From Streptomyces pactum (GTDB taxonomy: Bacteria; Actinomycetota; Actinomycetes; Streptomycetales; Streptomycetaceae): DNA of 64,000 nt. Below the pieces are notes generated by a model that did not search any database, had not been told where the DNA came from, and saw only the letters and a list, made by a program, of their open reading frames with translations. Shown here piece after piece: positions 27,438 to 37,557 of this stretch (its first letter is position 1; every line of letters starts with the position of its first letter). The translations under genes and the position numbers were made by a program. The DNA is taken from positions 3,598,501 through 3,662,500 of the forward strand of contig NZ_CP019724.1 in the NCBI RefSeq assembly GCF_002005225.1, read 5' to 3'.

Positions 27438-27719
27438 CTAGCGGCGCTTCGACTTCCGGTCGTCCTTGACGTGACCCCGGAAGGTGCGCGTCGGCGAGAA
27501 CTCGCCGAGCTTGTGGCCGACCATCGACTCGGTGACAAACACCGGAATGTGGGTCTTGCCGTTGTGCACCGCGATCGTGTGGCCCAGCATCGCCGGGACG
27601 ATCATCGAGCGACGGGACCAGGTCTTGATGACGTTCTTGGAACCGGCTTCGTTCTGCGTGTCCACCTTCTTGATCAGGTGGTCGTCGACGAAGGGTCCCT
27701 TCTTCAAGCTACGAGGCAT
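27438..27719 (-). CDS. rpsS: 30S ribosomal protein S19
   Basis: 93 residues: [60 protein letters not shown] and the basic end [13 protein letters not shown]19 forms a complex with S13 in the 30S head. It lies 12 bp after rplB. Confidence 0.98.
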   Translation of the reverse strand: MPRSLKKGPFVDDHLIKKVDTQNEAGSKNVIKTWSRRSMIVPAMLGHTIAVHNGKTHIPVFVTESMVGHKLGEFSPTRTFRGHVKDDRKSKRR

Positions 27720-27731
27720 CTCAACCCGTCC

Positions 27732-28568
27732 TTAGCGCTTCTTGTTCGTCTTGCGGCGGCGGACGATGTACTTGTTCGACGCCTTCTTGGGCGAACGAGT
27801 ACGGCCTTCCTTCTTGCCCCACGGGGACACGGGGTGGCGGCCACCGGAGGTCCGGCCCTCACCACCACCGTGCGGGTGGTCCACCGGGTTCATGACCACA
27901 CCACGGACGGTCGGGCGAACGCCCAGCCACCGCTTGCGGCCCGCCTTGCCCCAGTTGATGTTGCTCTGCTCGGCGTTGCCGACCTCGCCGACCGTGGCGC
28001 GGCAGCGCTGGTCGACCAGGCGGATCTCTCCGGACGGCATGCGGAGGTGGGCCATCGAGCCCTCCTTCGCGAGTAGCTGCACGGAGGCACCGGCGGAGCG
28101 GGCGAACTTGGCACCGCCACCGGGACGGAGCTCGATCGCGTGGATCGTGGTACCGACCGGGATGTTGCGGAGGGCCAGGTTGTTGCCCGGCTTGATGTCG
28201 GCCCCGGGACCGTTCTCGACGCGGTCACCCTGCTGCAGGTTGCGCGGGGCGAGGATGTAGCGCTTCTCGCCGTCGGCGTAGTGCAGCAGCGCGATGCGCG
28301 CGGTGCGGTTGGGGTCGTACTCGATGTGCGCGACCTTCGCCGGCACGCCGTCCTTGTCGTGCCGACGGAAGTCGATCACGCGGTAGGCGCGCTTGTGTCC
28401 GCCACCCTGGTGGCGAACGGTCACACGACCGGCGTTGTTACGGCCGCCCTTGCTGTGCAGCGGGCGGACCAGCGACTTCTCCGGCGTGGACCGCGTGACC
28501 TCGACGAAGTCGGCGACGCTCGAGCCACGACGGCCCGGCGTAGTCGGCTTGTACTTGCGGATTCCCAT
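27732..28568 (-). CDS. rplB: 50S ribosomal protein L2
   Basis: 278 residues. It has [20 protein letters not shown], the RNA-binding domain with [20 protein letters not shown], and the C-terminal [20 protein letters not shown] containing the conserved His near the peptidyl-transferase centre. It ends with a basic tail ([17 protein letters not shown]). It is essential for subunit association. Confidence 0.98.
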   Translation of the reverse strand: MGIRKYKPTTPGRRGSSVADFVEVTRSTPEKSLVRPLHSKGGRNNAGRVTVRHQGGGHKRAYRVIDFRRHDKDGVPAKVAHIEYDPNRTARIALLHYADGEKRYILAPRNLQQGDRVENGPGADIKPGNNLALRNIPVGTTIHAIELRPGGGAKFARSAGASVQLLAKEGSMAHLRMPSGEIRLVDQRCRATVGEVGNAEQSNINWGKAGRKRWLGVRPTVRGVVMNPVDHPHGGGEGRTSGGRHPVSPWGKKEGRTRSPKKASNKYIVRRRKTNKKR

Positions 28569-28608
28569 TTCTCAGTCCTCGTCCGATTCCGGACGATCCG
28601 GACCTCCG

Positions 28609-29028
28609 TCAGGAGGTCGGACCGCCGAAGATGTCGATACGGTCGCCCTCGGCAAGGGTCACGATCGCGCGCTTGCTGTCGGCACGCTTGCCGAAGCCCG
28701 TGCGGGTCCGCTTGCGCTTGCCCTGGCGGTTGATCGTGTTGACCCCGGTGACCTTGACCGAGAAGACCGCCTGGACGGCCTCCTTGATCTGGGTCTTGTT
28801 GGAGCCCGGCGCGACGATGAACGTGTACTTGTTCTCGTCGAGGAGCGCGTAGCTCTTCTCGGACACGACCGGCTTCAGCAGCACGTCACGGGGGTCCGTG
28901 AACGCCTTGCTGACCGGGGTGACGACGGTGTTCTTGCCCTCGGCCTCGTGGCGGCGCGCCTTGGCGACGCGCGCGGCCTTGGCGGCCTTGGCCGCCTTGG
29001 AGGCGATGCTCGGGTGACGCGTAGCCAT
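28609..29028 (-). CDS. rplW: 50S ribosomal protein L23
   Basis: 139 residues. The first ~45 are an Ala/Lys-rich actinobacterial extension ([20 protein letters not shown]). The L23 core follows, with [40 protein letters not shown] and [20 protein letters not shown]. It is the docking site for trigger factor and SRP at the tunnel exit. Its ATG shares one base with the rplD stop. Confidence 0.97.
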   Translation of the reverse strand: MATRHPSIASKAAKAAKAARVAKARRHEAEGKNTVVTPVSKAFTDPRDVLLKPVVSEKSYALLDENKYTFIVAPGSNKTQIKEAVQAVFSVKVTGVNTINRQGKRKRTRTGFGKRADSKRAIVTLAEGDRIDIFGGPTS

Positions 29029-29684
29029 CAGGCTTCGCTCCCTTCGGTGTCAGCAGCCTTGGGGCCGGACACGAAGGACTCGAAGGCGGCCTGGGTGAAG
29101 ACCACGTCGTCCGAGACGAGAACGTCGTACGTGTTCAGCTGGCCCGGCTCCAGGATGTGGATCTGGGGCAGGTTGCGGGCGGACAGCCACGCGGCCTCGT
29201 CGGCGCGGTCGACGACCAGGAGCAGGTTCTTGCGCTCCGAGATCTTGCCGAACAGCGTCCGGGCGGCCTTCGTGGACGGGTTCTCGCCCTCGATGACGCC
29301 GGTCACGACGTGGATGCGGTCGTGGCGGGCCCGGTCGGTGAGGGCGTGGCGCAGGGCCGCGGCCTTCATCTTCTTCGGGGTCCGCTGCGAGTAGTCACGC
29401 GGCTGCGGGCCGTGGACGACGCCACCGCCGGCGAACTGCGGCGCACGGGTCGAACCCTGGCGGGCGCGGCCGGTGCCCTTCTGGCGGTACGGCTTCTTAC
29501 CGCCACCACGGACTTCACCGCGACGCTTGGTCTTGTGCGTGCCCTGGCGGGCAGCGGCGTTCTGCGCGACGACGACCTGGTGGATCAGCGGGATGCTGAT
29601 CTTCTCCACGCCGAAGATCTCCGCGGGGAGCTCGACGCTTCCGGTCTTCTCGCCGGCAGGCGAAAGGATGTCAACAGTGCTCAT
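29028..29684 (-). CDS. rplD: 50S ribosomal protein L4
   Basis: 218 residues: the tunnel loop [20 protein letters not shown] is intact, with the conserved KGTGRAR, and the C-terminal part has [20 protein letters not shown] and [20 protein letters not shown]. In E. coli, L4 represses the S10 operon through its leader; whether this happens here is unknown. It lies 8 bp after rplC. Confidence 0.98.
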   Translation of the reverse strand: MSTVDILSPAGEKTGSVELPAEIFGVEKISIPLIHQVVVAQNAAARQGTHKTKRRGEVRGGGKKPYRQKGTGRARQGSTRAPQFAGGGVVHGPQPRDYSQRTPKKMKAAALRHALTDRARHDRIHVVTGVIEGENPSTKAARTLFGKISERKNLLLVVDRADEAAWLSARNLPQIHILEPGQLNTYDVLVSDDVVFTQAAFESFVSGPKAADTEGSEA

Positions 29685-29692
29685 CGGTTACC

Positions 29693-30337
29693 TCAGGCCC
29701 CCTTGGCCGCAGTGCGGACCAGGACGAGGCCGCCGTTCGGACCGGGAACCGCGCCCTTGATGAGCAGCAGACCCTTCTCCGCGTCAACGGCGTGGACGGT
29801 CAGGTTCTGGGTGGTGACCCGCTCGTTGCCCATGCGGCCGGCCATGCGGAGGCCCTTGAACACGCGGCCCGGGGTGGCGCAGCCACCGATGGAACCGGGC
29901 GAGCGGTGCTTGCGCTGGGTGCCGTGTCCGGCGCCGAGGCCCTTGAAGTTGTGACGCTTCATGACACCGGCGAAGCCCTTGCCCTTGCTCTTGCCGGTGA
30001 CGTCGACCTTGATGCCGGACTCGAAGACCTCGGCGGTGACTTCCTGACCGAGCGTGTACTCGGCGGCGTCGGCCGTACGGATCTCGACGAGGTGACGGCG
30101 GGGGGTGACGTCGGCCTTGGCGAAGTGGCCCTTGAGGGGCTTGTTCACCTTGCGCGGGTCGATCTCGCCGAACGCGATCTGGACGGACTCGTAGCCGTCG
30201 ACGTCGTTCGTGCGGACCTGGGTGACGACGTTGGGGCCGGCCTTGACGACGGTGACCGGAACAACACGGTTGTTCTCGTCCCACACCTGCGTCATGCCGA
30301 GCTTCTCGCCCAGGATGCCCTTGATCTGCTTAGCCAT
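29693..30337 (-). CDS. rplC: 50S ribosomal protein L3
   Basis: 214 residues: [40 protein letters not shown], and the peptidyl-transferase-facing loop [20 protein letters not shown] with [21 protein letters not shown]3 starts 50S assembly. No change is obvious at tiamulin- or linezolid-linked positions. It lies 17 bp after rpsJ. Confidence 0.98.
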   Translation of the reverse strand: MAKQIKGILGEKLGMTQVWDENNRVVPVTVVKAGPNVVTQVRTNDVDGYESVQIAFGEIDPRKVNKPLKGHFAKADVTPRRHLVEIRTADAAEYTLGQEVTAEVFESGIKVDVTGKSKGKGFAGVMKRHNFKGLGAGHGTQRKHRSPGSIGGCATPGRVFKGLRMAGRMGNERVTTQNLTVHAVDAEKGLLLIKGAVPGPNGGLVLVRTAAKGA

Positions 30338-30354
30338 TCTCAGATCACCGGCCT

Positions 30355-30663
30355 TCAGAGCTTGATCTCGATGTCGACACCGGCCGGGAGGTCGAGTCGC
30401 ATCAGAGAGTCAACGGTCTTGGGGGTCGGGTCGAGGATGTCGATCAGGCGCTTGTGCGTGCGCATCTCGAAGTGCTCGCGCGAGTCCTTGTACTTGTGCG
30501 GCGACTTGATGACGCAGTACACGTTCTTCTCAGTGGGCAGCGGCACCGGGCCCGCGACCGACGCACCAGTGCGAGTCACCGTCTCGACGATCTTCTTCGC
30601 CGAAGAGTCGATGACCTCGTGGTCGTAGGCCTTGAGCCGGATGCGGATCTTCTGTCCCGCCAT
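30355..30663 (-). CDS. rpsJ: 30S ribosomal protein S10 (NusE)
   Basis: 102 residues: [60 protein letters not shown] and [11 protein letters not shown]. It works both in the 30S head and, with NusB/NusG, in antitermination. It is the first gene of the S10 operon. A long leader of about 370 nt is implied by the promoter at 31039-31066 and includes the hairpin motif at 30732-30756. Confidence 0.98.
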   Translation of the reverse strand: MAGQKIRIRLKAYDHEVIDSSAKKIVETVTRTGASVAGPVPLPTEKNVYCVIKSPHKYKDSREHFEMRTHKRLIDILDPTPKTVDSLMRLDLPAGVDIEIKL

Positions 30664-30731
30664 GGCTACTCAGTAGTCCTGTCTCTCGTAACGCTCTGGA
30701 CCCGGTGGTCCTTGTCCATTCCGCTCTGCCT

Positions 30732-30756
30732 CCGACCCACGCGGTCGGGCGTGTCG
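30732..30756 (-). promoter_or_regulatory. S10-operon leader hairpin motif shared with the str operon
   Basis: A 25-nt sequence with CCCGACC and GGTCGG arms around a GCGTG loop (minus strand), preceded by CGACAC. It is 69-93 nt upstream of the rpsJ ATG. The same 25 nt recur, with a single change, upstream of rpsL at 51525-51549. It is a candidate RNA-level or DNA-level control element shared by two ribosomal operons; I do not know it by name. Confidence 0.6.
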
Positions 30757-31038
30757 CGCTCTCGCTGACATGAATGTCCCTTACGGGACTTCCCTGCAGT
30801 GGGAGTCGCGGGCCCTTCCGGAACCGCAGACCGGGGGCGAGAGGCCCACCGGGTGCCTGGCCTGCACCCCGCTGACGCTTCCCGGAAGATTCCCGTACGT
30901 CCGCCCCTGATCAGGGACGACGAGTACTGTGGGACTCGCTTCCGGTCCCCCCGGCGGGAGGCGCGCAGCATCGGCACTCGACCGAGCAACCCCGTTAGTC
31001 TGCCATACGGGGCGGGGGGCTGGCGAATCGGGCCGAGG

Positions 31039-31066
31039 ACAATACCCCGAGGGTGACGTTGGTCAA
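31039..31066 (-). promoter_or_regulatory. Candidate promoter of the S10 operon
   Basis: TTGACC (31061-31066) and TATTGT (31039-31044) are separated by 16 bp on the minus strand. The -35 hexamer is the same as at rplM and rpsL. The implied start near 31032 gives a leader of about 370 nt. A second CAGACT-like -10 near 30997-31002 is possible. Confidence 0.5.
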
Positions 31067-31401
31067 ACTCAGGGCGGGCGGCAGCGGCTCGACGCTCTCA
31101 CACGGTAGTGCGCGGCAGCGCTTCCGTCCCGGTACTCCATCTCGACGGTCGGATCATCGTTCAACCGGACCCGACGGTAGTGCTCGCCGGACTCCTCGGC
31201 GGGCACGTCGAGTCGCCTCCTCCGGCGAACAGTTGAAGGCCGAGACCTTCGCCGCTTTCCCAGTCCGCCTGGCTGCCGTATCCGGTCTCGCCTTCCTTCC
31301 TTCGGCCAGTCGCGCGCCGCGCCGCACCGCACCGCGAGGGGACTGTCCGATCATCACGTTAGGGTCATCCGGCAGGGCACTGTCGAACACTGGGGGATGA
31401 C

Positions 31402-31779
31402 GTGACGGCACCCGACTCGGACGGATCGAAGACCGATGAGGGTCAGGAGTCGAAGACGCTCCGGGACGCCGGCCGCGCGGACAAGTGGTCGGTCGGGTGG
31501 ATCATGGTGGCGGTCGGGCTGTGGATGTGGTTCGCGTTCCTGATGCTCTCCTCGTACGGCCCCGAGTCCCACGACGGTGTGCCGCGCTGCGAGGGCCCGC
31601 TGATCGCTCCGTTCCAGCGGGACGGCTACTTCTGTGACAGCGAACTGCGCCAGTGGCCGGCGCTGCTCGGCATCCTGGGCCTGTCGAGCATCGCGACCGC
31701 GGTCGCGGCGGCGACGACGGTCTACGCCAAGCTGCTGTCCCGCATGGCGAAGGCGTCCGCCCCCGGCGCGGACCGCTGA
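31402..31779 (+). CDS. Small membrane protein, unknown function
   Basis: 125 residues from GTG 31402 behind a GGGGGA ribosome site. Two transmembrane helices are seen: WIMVAVGLWMWFAFLMLSSY at ~33-52 and LLGILGLSSIATAVAAATTV at ~88-107. Between them is an outside loop with two cysteines (RCEGPLIAPF, YFCDSELRQ) that could pair. Ends are charged and hydrophilic. It is common in streptomycetes near the S10 operon in my recollection, but no function is known to me. It is convergent with gdhA. Confidence 0.75.
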   Translation: MTAPDSDGSKTDEGQESKTLRDAGRADKWSVGWIMVAVGLWMWFAFLMLSSYGPESHDGVPRCEGPLIAPFQRDGYFCDSELRQWPALLGILGLSSIATAVAAATTVYAKLLSRMAKASAPGADR

Positions 31780-31798
31780 GGCGCCGACTCGGTCACCG

Positions 31799-31831
31799 GC
31801 GGACCGGCTGAGGGTCGGTCAGCGGGTCCGC
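31799..31831. terminator. Hairpin between the convergent 31402 gene and gdhA
   Basis: GCGGACC (31799-31805) pairs with GGTCCGC (31825-31831), with an inner CCGGCTGA/TCGGTCAGC-type pairing. It is symmetric, so it could end either transcript. The 134-bp gap shows nothing else. Confidence 0.45.
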
Positions 31832-31913
31832 CCGGCAAGGCGCTCCATGGCCCGGTCGGGTGCGGGTGCCCGCGGCCCTGGCCGCGCTCCGGTCCCGCCA
31901 CAGCCCGAGTCCG

Positions 31914-33524
<1,611 letters not shown>

Positions 33525-33559
33525 TCACGCGTCGCCGTTCGCCCTTCGCCTGGCACCCG

Positions 33560-33769
33560 TCACCCGTCGCCGTTCAGCATCGCGGCCGTGAGGACGTTTC
33601 CCGCGACGCCCCAGCCGCCGTCGGCGACCTCGTCGACGAGGACGACGGTGGTGGGACGGGCGCGCTCCCCGTAGATCTCCGCGTAGAGGTCGGTGGTGCG
33701 CTCGATGATCTTCTGCTTGTCCTCGGGGGTGAGGGTGCCCTCGGGGACCTTGAAGTGGGCGAAGGGCAT
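33560..33769 (-). CDS. 4-oxalocrotonate tautomerase family protein
   Basis: 69 residues, the size of small tautomerases. Pro1, after removal of Met (MPFAHFKVPEGTLTPEDKQK), is the catalytic base of the family. The sequence IIERTTDLYAEIYGERARPT and TTVVLVDEVADGGWGVAGN matches the beta-alpha-beta fold and the C-terminal loop of the hexamer subunit. It starts one base after the SDR stop, so the two genes form an operon, possibly for catabolism or repair of an enol or carbonyl compound; the substrate is unknown. Confidence 0.85.
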   Translation of the reverse strand: MPFAHFKVPEGTLTPEDKQKIIERTTDLYAEIYGERARPTTVVLVDEVADGGWGVAGNVLTAAMLNGDG

Positions 33770-33770
33770 G

Positions 33771-34541
33771 TCAGATCATGCCTCCGTTGGCGCGCAGGAC
33801 CTGGCCGTTCACCCAGTGACCGGCGGGGCTGCCGAGGAAGGCGACCACGGCGGCGATGTCCTCCGGGGTGCCCAGCCGCTCCAGGGGCGGGGTCTTCGCG
33901 AGCTGGTCGATCTGCTCGGGGGTCTTGCCCGTGAGGAACAGGTCCGTGGCCGTGGGGCCGGGGGCCACTGCGTTCACCGTGATGTCCCGTCCGCGCAGCT
34001 CACGCGCCATGATCAGGGTCATCGCCTCCACGGCGCCCTTGCTCGCCGCGTACGCCCCGTAGGTCGGGAACTGCGTACCGACCACGGAGGTCGAGAACCC
34101 CACGAAGGAGCCCCCGGGACGCAGTCGCCGGGCCGCCTCCCGGGCGACGACGAAGGTGCCGCGGATGTTGGTGCGGTGCATGGCGTCCAGCGCCGCCAGG
34201 TCCAGGTCGGCGATGGTCGACAGGGTCATCCGGCCGGCCGAGTTCACCACCACGTCGACACCGCCGTACTCCTCCTCCGCCCGGTCGAACAGCGCGGCGA
34301 CCTCCTTCTCCTCCGCCACGTCCGCCGGTACGGCGATCGCCCGCCCGCCGGCCTCGGTGACCGCCGCCACCGTCTCCTCGGCGGAGGCCGCGTCGCGGGC
34401 GTAGTTCACGACGACCGCCAGGCCGTCCTGGGCGAGCTTCCGCGACACCGCCCGGCCGATGCCCCGCGATCCGCCGGTGACGACGGCGACTCGTGCGGCC
34501 TCCGGCACGGGAGTTCGCTGATGGTTCGTGTTCGTGGTCAT
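33771..34541 (-). CDS. Short-chain dehydrogenase/reductase
   Basis: 256 residues. It is a classical SDR: the cofactor loop TGGSRGIG is at 22-29, NNAG-like VVNSAG at ~98-103, catalytic Ser in GFSTSVVG, and Tyr164/Lys168 in YGAYAASKGA. An Arg/Asn pattern after the second strand (VVNYARDAAS) suggests NADP. It ends NGQVLRANGGMI. It is translated with the tautomerase gene and lies divergently from the regulator at 34628, which may control both. The substrate cannot be inferred. Confidence 0.9.
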   Translation of the reverse strand: MTTNTNHQRTPVPEAARVAVVTGGSRGIGRAVSRKLAQDGLAVVVNYARDAASAEETVAAVTEAGGRAIAVPADVAEEKEVAALFDRAEEEYGGVDVVVNSAGRMTLSTIADLDLAALDAMHRTNIRGTFVVAREAARRLRPGGSFVGFSTSVVGTQFPTYGAYAASKGAVEAMTLIMARELRGRDITVNAVAPGPTATDLFLTGKTPEQIDQLAKTPPLERLGTPEDIAAVVAFLGSPAGHWVNGQVLRANGGMI

Positions 34542-34627
34542 GCCTCAACGATGCGCGGTGCCGGCCGGCGGAGCCAGGGGATGTCATCCCATGGGTCACG
34601 GCCCCGCCCGGGCGCAGAATGGAGGGC

Positions 34628-35533
34628 ATGAGCGCTGTGAAGTACGCCGAGATGGGAGCGTTCCTGCGTTCGCGGCGGGAGCGGATCCGACCGGCCGACG
34701 TCGGGCTTCCGGCCGGGCCCCGGCGCCGGGTGCCGGGGCTGCGGCGCGAGGAGGTCGCCCAGCTCGCCGGGGCGTCGGTGGACTACTACAACGAGCTGGA
34801 GCGCGGCGCCGGGTCCCAGCCGTCCGAGCAGATGATCGCGGCGCTGGCGAGGGCGCTGCGGCTGTCCGCCGACGAACGGGACTACCTCTACCGGCTCGCC
34901 GACCGCCCGGTGCCCGTGCAGGGCGGAGCCGCCTCGCACGTCCACCCCGGCATGCTCGACCTGCTCGGGCGCCTGACGTCGACCCCGGCACAGGTGATCA
35001 CCGACCTGCACGTCACCCTCGTACAGAATCCGCTGGCCGTGGCGCTGGTCGGGGACCAGTCCGGCCTGACGGGGCCCCGGGCCAGCTTCGTCCACCGGTG
35101 GTTCACCGAGCCCGAGGCCCGGCTCCTGCACCCCGAGGCCGACCACGAGAGCCAGTCCCGCGCCTTCGTCGCCGACCTGCGGGCCGCCGCCGCGCGCAGG
35201 GACGCGAAGGACCCGGAGGCCGGCTCGATGATCCGCACGCTGCTCGGCGTCTCCCCCGAGTTCACCGAGCTGTGGGCCGACCACGACGTGGCCTTCCGGC
35301 GGGACGACCGCAAACGGATCGTCCACCCCACGCTCGGCGTCATCGAGGTCAACTGCCTCAACCTGTTCAGCGAGGACGGGCGGCAGCGCTTGCTCTGGTT
35401 CACGCCGGCCGTGGGGACGGACAGCGCGGGGCTGCTGGATCTGCTGGCGGTCGTCGGGACGCAGGAGGTCGTCGAGCCGGGGGTCAGTTCTCCGACGCGT
35501 ACGGGAGGAAGTCCGCCCAGGCGGAGGGGGTGA
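34628..35533 (+). CDS. XRE-family regulator with MmyB-like ligand-binding domain
   Basis: 301 residues from ATG 34628. The N-terminal helix-turn-helix has LRSRRERIRPADVGLPAGPR then RVPGLRREEVAQLAGASVDY and YNELERGAGSQPSEQMI, the standard MmyB-type opening. Residues ~100-280 are the MmyB-like binding domain (DLHVTLVQNPLAVALVGDQS, LNLFSEDGRQRLLWFTPAVG). Such regulators commonly repress an adjacent, divergent oxidoreductase gene, as the SDR is here. The last ~16 codons overlap the 3' end of the DUF397 gene on the other strand by 50 bp. Confidence 0.88.
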   Translation: MSAVKYAEMGAFLRSRRERIRPADVGLPAGPRRRVPGLRREEVAQLAGASVDYYNELERGAGSQPSEQMIAALARALRLSADERDYLYRLADRPVPVQGGAASHVHPGMLDLLGRLTSTPAQVITDLHVTLVQNPLAVALVGDQSGLTGPRASFVHRWFTEPEARLLHPEADHESQSRAFVADLRAAAARRDAKDPEAGSMIRTLLGVSPEFTELWADHDVAFRRDDRKRIVHPTLGVIEVNCLNLFSEDGRQRLLWFTPAVGTDSAGLLDLLAVVGTQEVVEPGVSSPTRTGGSPPRRRG

Positions 35534-35696
35534 GGGTCAGGCGGGGGCCGCCTTCTGCGTGCTTGGAGTCGCGGACGTGGATGGTGCCGGGGGTGAGGGC
35601 GAGCTCGACGCAGGAGTTTCCGTCGTTTCCGCCGCTGTAGCTGCTCTTGAACCACGCCAGCTCGGAGAGGTCCCCGGCGGTGGTCTTGCGGATCAT
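35484..35696 (-). CDS. DUF397 small protein, trio 2
   Basis: 70 residues: LAWFKSSYSGGNDGNSCVEL, then TIHVRDSKHAEGGPRLTLTP and SAWADFLPYASEN, matching DUF397 along its whole length. Its ATG overlaps the stop of the DUF5753 regulator (ATGA), a tight couple. The 3' end overlaps the tail of the convergent MmyB-like gene by 50 bp. The function is as for trio 1. Confidence 0.88.
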   Translation of the reverse strand: MIRKTTAGDLSELAWFKSSYSGGNDGNSCVELALTPGTIHVRDSKHAEGGPRLTLTPSAWADFLPYASEN

Positions 35697-36571
35697 GTTT
35701 CTCCCAGCAGTTGCTCGATGAAGGCCAGCGACTCCCCCGGAGAGAGCGCCTGAGCCCGGATGGTGCCATACCGCAACTCAAGGATGCGCAGGTGCCTGGG
35801 CTCGGCGATCGGCCGACTGTTGAAGGCGCCGTCGGAGCGTCCCACCGCCGTACCGTCCGGGAACTTCAGCAGCTCGATCCGACCGTCCAGGCCGGAGTGG
35901 GCGTCACAGCTCGTCGGCATTACCTGAAGCACGACGTTGTGCAACCGACCCACCTCCAGCAGGCGTTCAAGCTGCTCACGCCAGACCATTGTGCCGCCGA
36001 TGGGTCGCCGAAGGGGGCCCTCTTCCAGGACGAAACTCAGCGCTGGGGCGGGTGAACGTTCGAAGACCGACTGCCGGGCCAGCCGGGCGGCCACCATGCG
36101 TTCCACGTCGTCCGGCGAGTAGGGCGGTTGCGCCGCTCCGATCACGGCGCGCGCGTGCTCCCGCGTCTGCAACAGTCCGGGGATGATGTGGCACTCGTAC
36201 AGGGCGATCTCTACCGCCTTAGCCTCCAGCTTCCCCAGCTCCCGAACCTTCTTCGGGTACCGGACCTTCTTCACGTCCTCCCACGTCGCCGCGATGAGCC
36301 CGCCCGCGTCCAGCACCTCGTCGGCCCTGTCCAGGTACTCCTGCCGGGGAATCCGCTTGCCGCCCTCGACTTTGTATACGAGATCCTCCCCGTACCCGAC
36401 CGCCACCCCGAACTCGGCGGCCCGCATCCCCACGGCCTCCCGCCGGAGCTTCAACTGCCGCCCCACCGTCGCGATGACGGCGACGCCCCACTCGTCGTCC
36501 GGGTCCACCTCCCACCCCGGCTCGTCGGACTCGTCCCTGAGCCGTCCCGTCTCCGCCTCGACCGCCGTCAT
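35693..36571 (-). CDS. Helix-turn-helix regulator with DUF5753 domain (WhiJ-like), trio 2
   Basis: 292 residues from ATG 36571 behind a GAAGGGG ribosome site; a frame to 36691 is longer but not family-like. An acidic N-terminus (RLRDESDEPGWEVDPDDEWG) precedes the HTH (LKLRREAVGMRAAEFGVAVG, DLVYKVEGGKRIPRQEYLDR). The DUF5753 part has YECHIIPGLLQTREHARAVI and LARQSVFERSPAPALSFVLE, plus LQVMPTSCDAHSGLDGRIEL. It pairs with the DUF397 gene and is divergent from an HATPase gene, the mirror image of trio 1. A direct repeat in the shared upstream region could be its operator. Confidence 0.87.
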   Translation of the reverse strand: MTAVEAETGRLRDESDEPGWEVDPDDEWGVAVIATVGRQLKLRREAVGMRAAEFGVAVGYGEDLVYKVEGGKRIPRQEYLDRADEVLDAGGLIAATWEDVKKVRYPKKVRELGKLEAKAVEIALYECHIIPGLLQTREHARAVIGAAQPPYSPDDVERMVAARLARQSVFERSPAPALSFVLEEGPLRRPIGGTMVWREQLERLLEVGRLHNVVLQVMPTSCDAHSGLDGRIELLKFPDGTAVGRSDGAFNSRPIAEPRHLRILELRYGTIRAQALSPGESLAFIEQLLGET

Positions 36572-36680
36572 CCCGCGCCCCTTCGTCGTGCTCGCAGCGT
36601 TGCCCCAGCGCCCTACCCGCACGCCCCTCCCGACAGCACCGACACCGCTGGACAACCACCGGACAGTCACCGTACGTACC

Positions 36681-36727
36681 CGCTGAGTCACTTCTCACGG
36701 TAAGCGCACGCCGCCACGCTGAGTGAC
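36681..36727. promoter_or_regulatory. 11-bp direct repeats in the divergent trio 2 intergenic region
   Basis: CGCTGAGTCAC at 36681-36691 and CGCTGAGTGAC at 36717-36727, 36 bp apart and ending right before the HATPase GTG. A repeat at a helical-turn-like spacing between divergent genes is a candidate binding site for the DUF5753 regulator. Confidence 0.4.
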
Positions 36728-37159
36728 GTGAACCAGAAATCCGCCGAACTCACGATGCCCGTCCGGAACTTCAGCGTGCAGCTCTCCCCCACGCCACGCG
36801 GCGCCCGCCTCGCCCGGCTGCTCGCGACCGAGCAGCTCCACGCCTGGGGCCTGCCCCTGGACCCGGCCCGCCAGCTCATCGCCGAACTGGCGAGCAACGC
36901 GGCGGCGCACGGACGCGTCCCCGGCCGCGATTTCCGGCTCATGCTCTACGTCGTCGGCGGCACCCTCCGTATCGAGGTCACCGACACCAGAGGCGAGCGG
37001 CTCCCCCGCCCGCGGACACCCGCCCCGGATGCGGAATCCGGCCGTGGCCTGCTGCTCGTCGAGGCGCTGGCGGACCGCTGGGGAGTAACCGAGGGGCGTT
37101 TCCCGCGCAAGACCGTCTGGGCCGAACTGCGCTGCGCGCCACCGGAACCCACCTTCTGA
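36728..37159 (+). CDS. HATPase_c_2 ATP-binding regulator (RsbW/anti-sigma-like), trio 2
   Basis: 143 residues from GTG 36728. It is a single GHKL ATPase domain with N box QLIAELASNAAAHG, G1 box IEVTDTRGERLP and G2 box ESGRGLLLVEALADRWG, ending KTVWAELRCAPPEPTF. It has the same size and place as the HATPase gene of trio 1 but the N box differs (AAAH instead of AVRH). No sensor part. It is probably a protein-kinase-like partner of a sigma-type cascade. Confidence 0.85.
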   Translation: MNQKSAELTMPVRNFSVQLSPTPRGARLARLLATEQLHAWGLPLDPARQLIAELASNAAAHGRVPGRDFRLMLYVVGGTLRIEVTDTRGERLPRPRTPAPDAESGRGLLLVEALADRWGVTEGRFPRKTVWAELRCAPPEPTF

Positions 37160-37160
37160 G

Positions 37161-37480
37161 GTTCCGCGCCCCGAGCAGACACCGGACGCTCTGCGGGCCG
37201 CGCTCGCAGCCGTCGACCCGGGACGCCTGCCGGAGATGCAGCCGACGAAGGACGAGGCGTCGCCAAGGCCGTCGAGTGGCAGTCGCTCAGCCCCGTGCGG
37301 AGCTGGGTCCTGGCCTGGGCCCGCGACATCGAGATCGCCCGTCGACCCGACCTTGCCGCCCGCCACGCCCATGCCAGGAACAACCTGGAGCACGAGGACG
37401 CGAACATCGCCCGCAAGGCCCTGCGAGAGCCGAGCGCCGTCCTGGACGAGGCGATGAAGACTGTACACCTGGGCTTCTGA
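37161..37480 (+). pseudogene. DUF6247-like gene broken by a one-base frameshift
   Basis: Frame one reads EQTPDALRAALAAVDPGRLP then EMQPTKDEA (37161-37256). The next frame continues VAKAVEWQSLSPVRSWVLAW then ARDIEIARRPDLAARHAHAR and ends SAVLDEAMKTVHLGF, with TGA at 37478-37480. Joined, this is a ~105-residue protein resembling the streptomycete DUF6247 family (PEMxxxKDEA, then AWxxxWARxIEIxRRPDLAAR). One base is missing near 37257. No start codon is apparent in frame upstream, so the gene is probably dead or starts within the preceding HATPase gene. Confidence 0.65.
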
Positions 37481-37557
37481 GCACCGGCGCACGGCTCACC
37501 GTCACAGGTCCGGACCAACCTCTTGCCCCCACCCCTCCCCCGTCGCAAGCTCCCCTC

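Larger units (their letters stand above)
30664..31401. other. 738-bp non-coding region upstream of rpsJ
   Basis: This holds the S10 leader and promoter and, between about 31069 and 31330 on the minus strand, pieces that read like a broken small protein: KAAKVSAFNCSPEEA in one frame and DVPAEESGEHYRRVRLNDDP then TVEMEYRDGSAAAHYRVRA in the next, with good codon bias in each. No intact frame joins them, and I do not recognise the family. On the plus strand I see no gene before 31402. Confidence 0.5.

Noticed and set aside
13218..30663. Missing rpsD in the alpha operon as an anomaly
   Set aside because: Streptomyces normally carries rpsD elsewhere, so its absence is expected.
30664..31040. A tRNA or small RNA gene in the S10 leader region
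   Set aside because: No cloverleaf or CCA-type end seen; the observed structure is explained by the leader hairpin.
31053..31400. A 115-codon plus-strand frame upstream of the small membrane protein
   Set aside because: Poor codon bias, Arg/Ser-rich, no ribosome site, no family.
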